A stretch of 64,000 bases of DNA, from assembly GCA_900618425.1 (NCBI GenBank), contig UZAN01039979.1:35106-99105 (forward strand). Direction: 5' to 3'. Made by a program: the position numbers and the translations under genes. Source of the stretch: Echinostoma caproni. Taxonomy: Eukaryota > Platyhelminthes > Trematoda > Plagiorchiida > Echinostomatidae. Under the pieces are notes generated by a model, which was not told the origin of the DNA, did no database searches, and was given only the letters and a program-made list of their open reading frames with translations. Positions 13,701 to 28,700 of the stretch are shown here, one piece after another; positions within the stretch are counted from its first letter, which is position 1; each line of letters starts with the position of its first letter.

Positions 13701-16700
13701 GACAAGAATCTAAGTTGTAAATGTAATTATGTGAATTCTTTTGTCCTCTCTCCAAACATTCTTTTATCACGTTTTACCTCAACGATGTTTAAAAGAAAAT
13801 GTATTCAAACGATCCATTCGTTCGTATCATACTGTTTCATTGTATATTGAAACACTGTCCGGCCTCAGATGAGTGTGAAATATATATATATATTATTGGT
13901 CGGAATTGGGGTACCAGCATAAAACTAGCAATATCAGAGTTATACAAGTAAAATTTCACGCATCGAAGCGACCTGTATCTGCACAAACTGAATTGCCAGT
14001 AGTAGTTAAGCTGTTATTCGTCCTTTCACTATGGTCGAAATACAAACTAAGGTGGTTTTTCTGCAGAATGCTTCAATTCTATGTGAAGTAAAATTACCTT
14101 TGTGATTCTCTGTGCAACTAAGTCTGCTTATTTTTGTGTACTCCTCAAAATGGACGTATGCTCCGTTGAGGCATTTGATTTCTGTCGCATAGACAAAAGC
14201 ATGCCAACGCTTATTGTGAAAATGTCCCAATTACTGTCGTCCTCAGTGTGATTTTGATACAAACGAGTAAACTGTTTGCCTGTTCAAGGACTTTGCGTGT
14301 ATGTTACATGAATAATGTTCCTTTGGAGAGTTCATAGTTGATCGCAGTCTCCTAGTTACTAATAAATAGAAAGGATTTTGTATCAGATGGCTAATGTTAA
14401 AATTATTACTTGTCAATGGGACGTTTGGTAAACAAAGTCAATATGTTTTGAAATTAGTGTATAACTGTATCATCATTTTTTCAGAATCGCCATCAGTGTT
14501 TAATAACCAAATCCGTCCGGATTCGAACTCCGGCAGCAGCCTTTTGTTTCCGAGTAGAAATTAGCTTCCTCATCACATCTCGAGACGAAACAGGATATTT
14601 GGTTCTAATTTCCCATTGTCATCCTAATGCATCAGTTCGTAATACTGTATACTGTATACGATCCACAGAATCTTATAATAGAAATACTTTATAATATTAG
14701 GATCAGAAAAGACGAAATCGCAAACTGTCTGATTTGCCGGTTAATATTTCAATATACCACTAAAAAGACAGTAGAATAGAGGGTAAATCTGAATCTACAT
14801 TGAAACCATCATCCATTAAGAACGGCAGCTAGTCACATGGAATCACTTTTTTAAATTGATTCCTTTCGCTGCTATGATGTGCTTCCGTCTTTTTTCGGTA
14901 GTCTCTGTTTGGCAGTTGCAAACGTGTAAATCATTAGACGAATGGCGTTTCTCCGGATTATCGTGATCAGATAGGCTAAAAACCGCATACTCAAATCGGA
15001 ACTCGTTTTGGTAGAGACTTGATCCCCCGCAGAATCTTTTGTGGTTTGGCTTGATATTTGTGTTTAGTTATTTTTATGAAGTCCAAATTTAAGAGGTAAG
15101 ACACAAACTTGACTGCTGCTTCCGAATCGAGACATCCTCGGCAGGTAGGATCGTGCCTGAATTTAGAAAAAAGGTAATCTGAGGCTCTCAAAATTATTTT
15201 TCCGGCCAACATGACAGCCAAATATGGCTCTTCTGAGTGATTTGCAGTAGGTGAGTAGCCAGTGTTTGCATATGTATTACAACCGCTATTCAATCATACT
15301 TGTGTTATTTAGCTTAACTGATTTAACTCATGTAATGTTAAAGACAACCTGTCGTGTGATCGAAATCCTGCTAATCTTTTTGCCTTCATTCAGGCGTTTG
15401 CTTAGGAACAACCGTACAATTTATATTCAGAAAGTGTCATTGAAGTATATAAAACGACAAATTACAACATATGGTGTCGGCTGGGCGGTTCGAGTTACAA
15501 AATCTGTACTGTTTTAAAATTATTTGAATTTCAATCAATACTCTACATCATTTTAAATTAAAATACGACAATCCATTAACCTAAAACGCTTTGGACATAG
15601 TATATGGCGTCCTGAAAATTTTACCTGATTGCTTCTCAGCAATCAGATACACCAGTCCTCTCACCAGCCCATGATTCAAATAGAATTTCTCTCAATGAAC
15701 CCAGTGTGAAAGTGATCTGATCTCTTGAAGTAGCTTATTTCGTTCACTGGGGAACGACTTACCTCAGAACAATTTGAGGTTGAACAAACTTGCTTCGACT
15801 AAATGTTTTTCTGTTTCTTTCGCTTGGTGTGATATTTACTGAACTGTGTTTTAATAATTACTGCTATACACAACATGTTAGCCTTTGCTCGTGCTTCTGG
15901 AATGCATTCGCGTCATTTATTTTCGCGTCAGTTTACTGCTCCTCCGGCATGTGAACTGTATGGCTGTACTCGGTGTTCTTTTCGGTATGTGGCAACACGG
16001 TCTGCATCATAAAAGCGATTTGGGGGCACCCAATTAGTTCAGACCTCAAATTTTCGTTTTTAATTCTCATTTCAATCCAATGAAAGTGGCTAAGTGTGTA
16101 GTCACAAATTTTCGGAGGTCTCTTTTGAAATTGTTCTCCGTCAGACCTTTTTCTGTTATCAGTTAACAATAACAAGCAGTTGTTTAGCCAATTCAGGAGA
16201 ACAATACCAGCTCCAGTGAACTTATTCACTGAATACTGCATTGGCACGCAATGTACTTCAACTTTCCAGATTGTGGTTGAGGAACGATTGGTGGGTTTCG
16301 AAACTGAATTCGCTTATACAGTGACCCAATGGAAAAAGTTACTTTCCCTCTAATTATTCGTGATTCATCACGATCCTACTCTCCAAACTGATGGTAGTAA
16401 ATAATTAGTAGCAATGCCGAATAACATTTTTGTCGATAAAAACAGAATTTGGTGGATTTAAATTCTGTACTCAATGCATTCAAGCAGTAGGGATGTTCGA
16501 AATGCTCCAAAACAAGCCGTTTTCTAGCTGCGTCGCCTGCATCAGCATCCAGACAGTTTGATTATCTGGAATTCGCATGTAACTCACAGTTACTGATGTG
16601 TAGTGCTGTGGGGTAGTGTATATTGATTTGAACTGATAACATTTCAGGTGATTACTGAAAGCGACACAGCAACAAACATGTTATGGCAATCCAATTCGGT

Positions 16701-19700
16701 CTTGATATGATCTGGTTGGCACACTGGTAACACACGTCTTCCGTGCTATGGGTTTGGAGTTCAAAGCCCGGACGGGACAGTGAATCTGCACAACAGATGA
16801 GATCTAATAAGAGTGAAAATGGAGTCGAATGCTCTGGATTATATGGTTGACTAGATGAAACGAAGAGTGTGCGTGAAAGTGAAGTCCGTAGGGTGGTCAG
16901 TTCAAATCATTATCTGTGTTTCGTTCGAAACGTTTACGAGGACTAAAACTGTACTTGCGATTAACAAATATCAACCTAATATCAATGATTAGACAAGTAT
17001 TTCCGATTCTTCCCGAAGTACAACTTTTTGTTCCAATATCCAATTCATTATGGATGAGTTCAACTAACTACCAACTTATTTATGTGAGTGGTTTGAGAAT
17101 TTTCTTTAGGTATTTGAAACTCACGACGGTCGAAACTTTACAAAAAAACGATTTTTTACATTACGGTTAAAGGTAGGTGAATTGTTCGCTATTGCATGTG
17201 CAATACATCAATAGTTGACAACCCGTTGCTATTTCTTGGATTTACAAATCACAAAAAATGTCTCGTGATTTAACTAATGGTACGTTGCATGCTGCACGCA
17301 TGCAAGTGGCTTATGTTTGCGTTCGCGATGAGTGAACAGTAATGCATTTTTACAAGCAGGCTTTACAACCGAACTTCAACAGTTGTTCGGTGAAATAAAA
17401 TCGTCGACTTTCAGTTAAATGAAATGTTAGGTATTTGTTGTTTCGTTATTTGCTTACCGACTTTCCATGCACACGTTTAAGTCTTACTTTTAAATTGTAC
17501 CTAATCTAGTTCCGGACGGGTAAAATGTACAATCACCAAATGTTGTTCCCGCTCCTACTGTACATCCATTACGGGTATTTTAGGGAGTCAATCCATACGA
17601 TCCGCGCAACATGGACACGCTCCATCGATTTCTAAATGTGTATGAAGAACAGGCAGAACGCTTGGACCAATCGTTGATGGATGCGAATGAAGAACTGGAA
17701 CAGGTGCAAGCTCGCATTGAGGCGATTGAGAAGGAGCTACGCGACATCGAATTAAAACAAGATGAGCGCTTAGCACGGTGAGTGTGAGGGTTATAGTGAT
17801 GAGTGAATTTTGGTACATTTTGAGGAGTTATTTTCACCACATGGACTAAACCGTTTCTTCCCCTTTTCTTCCGCAATTACAATCGCAATCAGACAGGAGT
17901 TACTAATTTCTGTATACAACCGGGAAAACAAGATACTAATTGGTACTTTCTGATCGCTTCTGCTCTCCATGATCGAATTGCCATAAACTTCATACAAAAT
18001 ATCTGATGATCGATTTGGCTCCTTAGTATTGGAAAGCAATAATATATATATATATATATTTTCCCGTTAACCAAAGGGGCAACATTGCCGGAGACAAATA
18101 CGAATTCAGCAAATGGATCGAGTCATATGCAATAATCTATGAGGTTAAAAAACTCAATCTTTTGTAACTGTTGATGAGAGAAAACCAACTAAAAGTTTAA
18201 TTAGCTAATTCAAATCCTGTTTTGCCATTTGTCATGCACATATATTTATAATTTTTCCCTTTTCATTATGAACAACCCATTTGGGATTTGCTCAAAGCTC
18301 GTTCGACAACTTGCTGTCGACTATTTCACCTCACAAAGTTTGAACTGCAACATGGTGGAAACTCACGGTACGTTTCACGATCGTGCCTCCGTAAACTACT
18401 AAGTGATGCATTTGAGGCTTTCATTCAAGTAGTCGAGAAATGATTTGATCCTATCTAGGTCAACCTTTTAAGCCCTACAGTTAAATGCGTGATGTGTAAT
18501 GACTTGCATGCGGGATCATAATCTGTGTGCTCTCCTGAGGTCTCTAATGTCCTGTTCACTCTTTTAAGCTTCGAGTTCTCCATGTTCGTGGTACGATCTG
18601 GGCTGCATGATTTTCCATGATGATGGTACTGGGGCATTCGAAGTGAGACTGCATATATATGTATTTCCAATTATTTTGAACAAAACAAACGGAATGGCAA
18701 TCACGTCCGTATCGGAGCTGCGATTCGGCAGTGGCATATATCCAACCCCTATGATCTCGAACTTCTGGTAACCGATAAATATCGTGAATCTCGTTTTCTG
18801 CCAAGGGAAAACAGAACTTGCAGAAGGCATGTAATTTTTCAGAACATTTTATTCTTGAAACTGCAAGTGCCTGTATCATTTTAGTAGATTTATTACTTCC
18901 TTTCGTCTTTGTCTTTTTTTATTGCACCCCAGGTTGTCATGAGAGTTGGTTGCGGTAAACGTTTTTGTCATTGAGCCTTACTAATTCGAAAGTATTTCAC
19001 CGTAACCGTGCAAATGGTCGCCGCCTGAAGAATCCTTAAAATTCACTGATTTGTGTTTACCAGATGTCACCCGTAACCTTGTTTATATCGGATCATGTTG
19101 AAAAACGACATTTATTTACTTAGGTGATAACCGTTTCGCCACCGAGTTCGAGATTACCTTATATACATTTATCAACCCATGAACCACATCTTCCTCCGTA
19201 CAATGTTTGGGCACAATGGGACTCAGAAACGATTGCAAACTGAAGGTATACCCTCTCCTCATTTCAAAAATGCGGATTTTTCGTGAAGCGGTTGCATAAA
19301 TATACACGAAAGTATGAATGAAGTTCACTGCATTCGGTGAACGTATACGTGATCGCTGTGAACTTTACATCCTGTTTTCGGATAAAACCAAGCCTAAATA
19401 ATCTGAAATATGAATATTTCCTTTTCACCCAAACCGTGTTCTATTTGACCAGTGATGTTTACTGTTCACGGATGGGATGAATAAAAATCACTTAAAACTC
19501 GTTTGCCCTCTAATGTGTTTTATTCACTATGTGGTAATCATGTGAGGGTTCAACAGAAGACAAATCATGCGACAGACAGATCGCTGAAGCCTGCTGCTGT
19601 TTTCAAGAAATCGGTGTACAAGCTGTTTTTCAGTGCTTTATTGTCTAGCCAAATACAGTACTCTTGTAGTTCACAAAATGTTGCCGTTTTCCTCATGGCA

Positions 19701-22700
19701 CACGATTTTTTCACCTCACGTATAATATTAAATGAGCAGATCAGATTCACGTTTGATCGGATCAGGTCACCTTTCATGTCTGCAGTTGCTTCCATTGTAT
19801 CAGAGTTGATGGACTGATGTGGACCAAGTCGTTATATGTTAGCTCTGTGTGCTTCAAGCTCTTTCCCCGAATAGCCGCAGTCCATCAGAAGGTGCACGCG
19901 GATTCAGAAGCACAAGACACAGGCGTGTGCGCTTGCACACCCATATATACTAACAAACAGGCATGATGACCAGTTTTAGGTTTGTCCAGAGTTTTACGTT
20001 TCCAATGGTGTGAAAAACAATCCGGTTGCATCCAGACAGGAAATAGTCTTTGGCCGAGCAAGAGTAAGAAAATTTGGCGTCATTTATCGCATGCAAACGA
20101 CCCCAATCATTCGCGCCCCGTAGATCGATAACATTCAGAGTGATTCACACGTACAGACAATAAACGGTCTAAATTTCCGACTTCCGTTACCAGCTTGACC
20201 GATGACTCCACCACCCGGTGACAGTGAAAACTTTTACACTTTGATACTCCCTGACATTCGATGTAAGCACGTTGCAAACAGCTCTTGTGTGTGCGCACAT
20301 GTGCGCCTGTTTATGTATGCAGAAACTAGAAATTGGTCACCTTCCTGGATAGTCCGTGCCCGCTGACGAACAACCCGGTGGTTTTGTGAGACAACACGGT
20401 CCACTGCAATGTGTATGAACGTTTCATTCGAACTTATCACATTTTTGTGGCTTTCTCGAATTACGGTTTTTCAATTCAATGTTTTTAAACGTTAGATTCA
20501 GGAATTTTGCGTGGACTCAATATTTAGTACCCTACAATAAAAAGAATACTGTCCAGATATTGCTGCCAATATACTCATGAAGATTTCATTCACTCATTCA
20601 CGTATTTGTTTCTAACACTAAGATAGTCAAGTGAAGTCAAAAGTCGCTTTGTTCATCCTAATGGGTGGATTCTCAGGTATAAAAATTATTCCTATGTGAG
20701 CGAGAAATTTCTCCTCGACGAATCGGGTTCATATAAATAAACCAGATTTATTCATATCTGGGGGTAAATTAACGGATGGAAGCAAACCAAAATCGCGTCC
20801 TTGAGTTTATTGACTGCGATAAGTGGGGTTGTTTGGGATTGTTTGCAAGTATTTGTAATATCGCCTCCTACATGGTGATGCAACGGTAGTCTTTTATTAT
20901 TGGCGATACCAGGCCCAACAAAGATTCTCAGTGGTTAGCGGTGATGATACTAATGGGGCTGAGCTACGAATATCCGGTCCAAAGAAGCAGTTTCGCTGAT
21001 AATGGTTTAATAAATCAAAGCGCAAAACATCAAAATGACAAATATGTAGATGAAGGTGAAGTGGACCTGCGGCCTCATTCAAGGTTACATTAGGTATCTC
21101 GGAGATCAATGGGCGCTGGTACTGTCGAGATTCGATAAACTATAACTGTTGCACAACCTTCTGCTATTCAAGAATTTTTTATAGGTAATTCATCAACTGA
21201 AGGTTATCATCACGACAAAGATCAGTATGCTTTGCCTCACATTGTAATACTTGAAGTAAACTGATCGGAAAATGGTAACCTGAGCAACTCTACGCTACTG
21301 GATTTTCTTATCGTCTATCAGCTCGCACATATAGGGAACATGTATCTACGGTTACCTTAGACGGATTCCCTTGTGATCAGTCGCTAAGAAGCCGTCTTAA
21401 CGGAGCTTGGGAACGTGTGGTCCGGTTCGTACAAACACGTAGGTTGGATACTGCAACAAAGTATGTGCAAATGGATGGTCTGCCCTTAATACTATTATCC
21501 GTTTGAGGCTGTCATGGTGCATCCATTCCCTAAATAAACTGTGCATCTGAAATAGGAAATAAATTAGTTGGTGCAGTTTGAAACAAGAATAAGCGAAGCA
21601 CCTTTCGATTCCTAAATGCTGAGTCCTTGAACACCTTATCAGAATAAAGGAAAATGTTTGATCATAGAGTTCAAGCAAGATCTGTGGTTATTCAGAAGGT
21701 TGTTTCCAACGGATACTAGATGAATCGGAATCGAAAGCCCATGCAGAACTATATACATGATTGTTGTGCAGGAATAAAGCATCATCATTCTCCGTAAAAT
21801 ATTTGTAGAGCGGCTACTGCAGCAGAAGTAAGATTTTTTATGCTCAATACAAAAACAATGATAAGGGAGAGCAATTGTGCAATCAGTTCTTAGAACAGTG
21901 GCATTCGTTGATTGGAGATAAAACTTTCAGATAAAACGGAATAGAACAACCATCGCACGGGTTTAATAAATCTCTGAATATGAAGCAACCGTTACATAAT
22001 CATAATAAATTTGCATAGGCTCTTTAAAAAAGGAAAATTGTGTCAAATATTCACGTTCAGGGTACGATTATATCAGTTTTTGCGCAGTTTTCAATTTTCT
22101 GGACCGTAAATTCGGATCGGTTATAAAACTCTAACTTCCGGTTAGACTAAAATTTCTTCTGGCCTGATCACTCACCTTCCGCGAATATTGTGTAACCACG
22201 GTTAATCTTTCTATCGAAAGTCAACCGTCCACCTCGATGAATCCTAGATTTAAGATATCGTAATACCACTGAAATCAGTAACTAAGGTTGCCCAACGACG
22301 AAACATATGCACACATTTATTGATTTTCAACGTGTATCAAATCACTTCAGTGGGTACAGGACTCCCGGTCTCACAAATCTTTTGAGTGCACTCGCTTATA
22401 AACTTGAGCACTACTCTTCTCTTTGAAGATATACCCCGGAAACAAGTCACTTCCTCTGTGAGAATGCATTTTCACGGTTCCAACTGCTTTAACGACTTAG
22501 TGTATGCCTCTATGTAGTGAAACGGCCTACACAGAGACAGAAACCACCAATTGATTCTTTGCTAAAGACAAATGATTGATTCTCCAATGTTGGCGTGTCT
22601 CAAACGATGCGCTTCAGCAAGCATGTATAGGCATTGCAGACCATCCAGTTTTTAGGCATAGTGATTTAAATAATAGTATCAGTGGATGCCTGGGATTTCT

Positions 22701-25700
22701 GCGTCTAGGGGTGTTTCTGTGCTTGTTCGGAGGTGGCTATCGCACATACAGTTTTTGCGTTGGATCTCCAAGCTAACGATGGATGGTCTGTATGTCATGA
22801 CCCTAATGTCTTTGATACCATGGCAACTGCACGCCGAAGTGCCCGTAATTCATCATGGAATGCTATTGTTGCCACGTCGGACAGGAGATGGCTTTAAACC
22901 GAAGCGTGATAATTTCACGCGATTGTTGACTAGTTGCCCAGAGTTCAAAATAAGATTATCTGTTCATTACTTTTATTGTTTCTCAAAGGTGAATTCTTCG
23001 TGTATATAGCAAATGAAACGTGAACTGAAAAGCTAAGAAGCATTGGACAGCTGTTTCGGCCTGGTTGGGTCTCATGAGCAGTGCGAATCCATCGACCCAA
23101 TTGGGGATCGGACCTGGAACCCCACAGGTAGAACGCACGCATACTATCCACTCAGCTACCACGCAGATGATCAGACCTCTTTCATTTTTCATTAACGCGA
23201 TATAGCATAATCAATCTTTGCGTGCTTGTTGCAGGTCACAGACGAAATCATCATTTGCATGGAAATATTTTGTTCTCATCTCTTTTCAACGACGAACAGA
23301 CTAAACGTTCCCGGTAAGAAAAGTCGTATAACCACTTCAAGAGCTTGTACTGAAACCTTTTGACGATAGTGGAACACTGAACCAAAGATAACTTTGTAGC
23401 TCAGAAAACAATCCAAGAATGCCTATCAAGCAAGTTTTTTTTGATAAAATAAATTGCTAGGAAAAAATTCTGTGATAATTTTCTCAAACGCAATACTCAT
23501 CAATTGTCTCACTTTAACGATTCGGAAAGTGAGGAGGTTCTGGCTACTCTTTTTTTTTTACTTCATGTTTTTTCTCAATTGTGTTCAATGTTCCTCCTAA
23601 AAGTGAAGGACCCTACATAGCGAACACACTTGGATTGGAAGAGAGGACATCACTGTTTACGTAATGTATTCACATCTTCTATTTAAAATCTTTGATTTCC
23701 GTGAACCCAGTGGTTGTGATGCTTCAGTCTTTCACGACCATGTGTTTTTATTTGTTCATGTAGAAGTTTGTTGCAGAATGAGGATAGCTGAATGAATGGC
23801 ATTGAGAGCACACTTAGAATGTTACTGCGTAATGCGTGAAATTCAATCCCGATGAACTGGGACGATTCTCACAGGACAACCTAAAAGCATTCTAGAAAAT
23901 TGGACGAGTGGTGCCTATCTGTAATCACATGATAATGCCTGACCCAAAAACGGTTACGTGATTTTGGGGTTCGTTCGTGTATGCCACAGCATACCTTAGA
24001 TTCATCTCGTTTCCGAAGTAGTTTTTATGGCGCATTACCTGTACTCCATGCAATCGTAAAAATATGGTAGAATGAACGATATTCTGCTCACTAGGACATG
24101 CTCTGAGAAATGAACTCCTGAACCATATAACAGCTATGACACCCATGATAGCAACCTCAATTTCACCTATTCGCACTCAAGGATGACTATAAAGTTCAGT
24201 TAACCGGTGATCCTCAATAAAAACAACTGATGGTAATTAACAATGCCTCATGTCTACTCCGTTCACGGAACAACACGTCCTACGGTGAGAAAAACATATG
24301 TACCACAGGGGCACCCAAATACAGACCAACAAGCACCTGCTAGTTTGGTATGTTTCTAACCCAAATGGTCAAAGGTTTCTTAAATGTGACCAGTACTATT
24401 GTGTGCCAAATCATGTGGATTAGAAAGATTTAGATTATGGAAGCGTGTTTCATTCCAGCTGTCGCTTGGCGGAGTGTCTGAGAAGGAGAAAGAGCAGTCG
24501 GCTGTAAATCCGCAGTTTGCATTGACTCGTTCTCTCTCTCTCTCACTTCGGAACATTGAACGATAAAATTCACCGTCTTTTTCATTTAGCGGCTATGAGC
24601 GACGGATAAAATTTAAAGTGTGTTCAACCTATTGTAAAACCAACGATGCTGTCATAGAATCAAGTTATAATATGATGCGTTTTCGTTGAGTCGAATCCTA
24701 TTAATATCGGATACATATGCAATAATAAAATGTGCATCTGAATCCCAAAATATAAATCGTTGTCTTGAGTTTTGCCCCTAGGTTATGGTGAACATTAAAG
24801 TCTGGATGGCTAATGCGTACCCTTCCCTGGCTCGGCAAATTATGGTATAGCTTCTGTTTCTTTAGAATGGTGGTTTACGACTCTCTTTTCATCTCTCACT
24901 CAGATAAAAATATTCTTTCTTAGCCCTTGTAGATGTATAAGAACGCGGTTTCACGTTGTGAAAAACTTTCCGCTATTAGATATAGTCAAACTCTTTTACG
25001 AGGCATTGCGTATTGATTAGTAAGGGTAGAAAAAGATATAACCTTGTCATAAATTGATCTTCCGAACTGGAGATATGTCCGTTCTCTTTTCACTGTACGA
25101 TGTGACAAACCACCCTGTCACGTCAGTTTGCCGACCATTCAAGTTTATGCGGTCTAAGATTTGAAACAGCTGCAAACCCTATCGTTGTGCTAATGAAACT
25201 CAGTCTGACCAGCAGCTGACGTTCGGGGCGTCCTAATTCTGAACTCATGGTGTAGGACCACAAGGTGGTGTGTATAATTCTATTGTATTTCAAATTTCGT
25301 CTCCGAAGTCTAGTGTTCTTTGAATCAGTTTACCGATTTTGGGTAAAAAAATGACGTTTGGACTGGTCTTTGTGTTTAGTAATGTCAATATTGTCTGCAA
25401 TAATTACACCAAATCCTATTTCTGTTAATCCGGAAACACAACCAGCTGGAAAGAACAGGAGGCGTTTTTAAGAAATGCATTCGGTACCAACTTCTGGTCA
25501 TCATTTATTTTGGTGATAGATCGTTTTTTGACGTAACATTGGGTGGCAATGTATGTGACCTCTCAAAATCCTGTAATCAATGGGTATCTCCCAAAACAAG
25601 CGAGACTGTCTTCAGTGCGGGATATTCTCACTTTTTTCTGTATCATGTTGCGTCGTGTTACGATGGATATAAACAAGAAAACTGCAATAAACAATCTGAA

Positions 25701-28700
25701 TCAGTTATCTTTGTATTCCTCAGTGAATTAAAAATACTAGTTGATACATCTTTGTTTGAACTAGTTGAGCCCAATGATCCTGAACTATTTAGCCTATGAA
25801 TTATTCAATCATTATTACCAATAATAGTTTGATTGCTTTAGCTTATTAAATCAAAGCAGAATTAGTTTTCAGGAAATAAATTATGGTTAATCCAAGGAAT
25901 GCCAAAACATTCGGAGAAAATCGAGAAATAGGACGGTGGGAGTGGCAGACAGATAAGACGTAGTGCTCTTTACTTCCTAATCATCGCGACCACGTGACAA
26001 CGATAACTTCAGTGCTTTTGGTAGAAACAAGTTCCGCGAACATTCATGTGAGTTTTGGTGGATAAGGCTGTCCCAGCTATATTCGGTCTGAAGTGTGAGA
26101 CCAACAGCCCAGGAATCGAGCCCAATATTTTCAGAAAACCGAGCGGAACTGTAGCACAGAATCAATCCTGGTTTTTAGATTTTATTCTGCCGGACTTCGA
26201 CTTTCCACATAACGGCCATTTGAATCTTCATGAAATATGTTGCTTCTTGATAAAAATTTGTTGTCACATCACATGTAAAGTTATCCGTTTTCCTGATGCA
26301 ACCCAAATTTCTTGGAATATGTTAATGTAGTGATTTGACAGTGTTTTCGTAATTAACGGATATCATACCCTGTCGCTTGGAAAGATTCGAAAATTCCATT
26401 GTATGAACTACTATTAATGGTACATTTTAGTTTATCTGTATTCAATAAGCTAAAGTGGTGCCGAATCTGTAAAGATGAATGTTAAATATCTATCTGTATA
26501 TATTTATTCAATACATTTTAGATTGCGTCTATCGATGGAGATGATAATAAAGATCAGATAAAACAGATGAACATTTAACCAAACTGCCACAAAACACTAT
26601 AAGATAGAGATTGTAAATATGGAGTAGGCAGGATTGTTACATTCACGTAACAGTAGTTTTATTTGATCATGTTATTGATAAATGGTATCATTGTTATCAA
26701 AATAGTTTGCGAACAACACCTCTTCTAGTCCGAAATTTGCAAAATTACCAAAGATCTGAACCATTGAATCTGACGATAGATTTAGATCATTTGCCTTGAG
26801 CGAGAATCATTCGTGAAATCGTTTGAGAGCACGCGCACGTTGCAAACCAAAGATGATACACCAAATGTCCCGCCTGAATTTCATAAATGATGATTATTAG
26901 GTTTATTAGGTTTTCGACTTATCAAGCCTTATGTTTGCAATTTTTCCAACGGAAAGGTTGAAAAGAAATAGAGATGTGTTGAGTAAAGATGTCACCGTTG
27001 AAACTAACCATCAGAAGGGGAAAATTTAAACCAGACAAAATCACTCACTTTAGCCCAAAGTACATAGATGGTTTTCGAACCGCGCAGTTTGCAGCACGTT
27101 GAGCAAATGGTATATTATACACCTAAAATCGAGAATAATCGAAGTGAACTATCGAGACAACCCACTAAGTAATTTTTGTGATTATGTGCGTTGTCTGTTT
27201 CTACCGCAGTTTTGTTGAACGGTAATAAAGGCATCCATATTCTTCCTGTTTAGCCCTGGACTAACTAATTTGCCCTGGAAACTTCAAGTGGACTTCACAC
27301 AATCACGCAATTCGGATCAGTAGTGAAGGTTCATTTAAGTTGTGATCGGTATGATCTGAACCTGAAGTGATTTATTGCGAGCAGTGAAATTGTATATAAA
27401 GGTCCTAAATACAGTCATTTGATTATGGTACACTGTGCGAAAACATTTTAAGCTGATTTTCGATCAATCTGTTGCAGCATTTATCTCAAAAGGTCCCTGA
27501 TGTGTTTCCAATAAATCTGTTCAATTTTTGTGTAGTGGTTGTATCTAGGGCTTTATTTTAATTGGACTAAATAATGAAAATTAATAACTTCAAAAGCATT
27601 TTAGTTCAGACAACAAACCACATTTCCACATTGATCGATACAAGTTGCTGGTATTTGGACGACCAAAGACCGTTATGTTACTATATTTTTCCAGGTCGCT
27701 TGATTATATTTGAAGTGACATTTTCTCCATAAGTCATCGATTTTTTGAATGTGTTCTCAACTCACATATTTTTTGTTTGAATGGTTTTCAGTTGCTTTGG
27801 TGGGAATCGATCCCATGCGTTGATATTTTGGCAATGTTACGCAAACCAAGATTTATCCCTAAGACAGTTATCAAGACCAGTTTCATTGATTTCATTTTGT
27901 GCACAGTCAAATAAAGAACACTACCTGAACACCCATCCCATTAAATCTGTTTCTCATCCGACCAAGTGTTTCGAATTTAGGATTCGTCGTGCACTTACCA
28001 CCATATCCTTCGTTTTACTCGTGTCTTAGTGAACCGAGTAACGGTCACTACTGACTTGGAAAATCACCTGTCACATTAACTTCTTATCACGTCCATTTTT
28101 TCATTTGGTAAACGTTGTTTTCCCATATTTACCGTTCACTGTAACTTGTCGAAAGTGCTGATGATCTACCATTATCCGATGCATAAAGCTTTATTATTTG
28201 ACTCGCTTTATTTATCAATAAGACTGTTCGAAGCCAGCTCTGAATATCATACCATAGTCTTCATTCAATCAACTTGCGTTGCCTGGAGGAAATGTTTTAA
28301 TAGGACCATATGACTTCGGCGATAAAGATCATCAGATTAAGAGTCTTTACTCAGACAAGTGCATTTCTGAAAACATTTTAATTTTTTCGACCTTTTAAAT
28401 CCTTATAAAATTACGCAACTATCTCAAAATGTGTGGCATAGTTCGACAGCCCTTGTGTTATGGCAATTGCAGTTGGTTTGATAGAGATATCTAATTTCGT
28501 TCCAAATGTGTGGCCAAATGCTCATTTTGCTTGTTCAGAACATGAAGGTGGTTTTCCGGTAGTATCACAGAGTTGCAATATAATCTGCAAGTGTTGAACA
28601 AGCTAGATGCGAATCTGGTCAACAATAATGATCGATTGATGTTCCAGTGCAGGCGCTTCGGTTGTAGCTTATGAATTCTATTGCAGCATCAGGCGCGGAC

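Larger units (their letters stand above)
10352..17583. other. Intron, mostly featureless with two tRNA-like fragments
   Basis: A 7.2-kb intron. It holds an (AAT)n tract at about 13568-13592, a short (TA)n run near 13881 and tRNA-like fragments near 14505 (minus) and 16705 (plus). Nothing else is recognisable. Confidence 0.6.

Noticed and set aside
17580..17876. Antisense open frames over the exon at 17584
   Set aside because: They are shadows of the coiled-coil exon, rich in Ser, Cys and Arg as expected from reading acidic-helix codons backwards.
24465..24535. tRNA-Tyr-like stretch (ggctgtaaatccgcagt) near 24.5 kb
   Set aside because: The anticodon-like piece is suggestive, but there is no B box or T arm; a (TC)n run follows instead.
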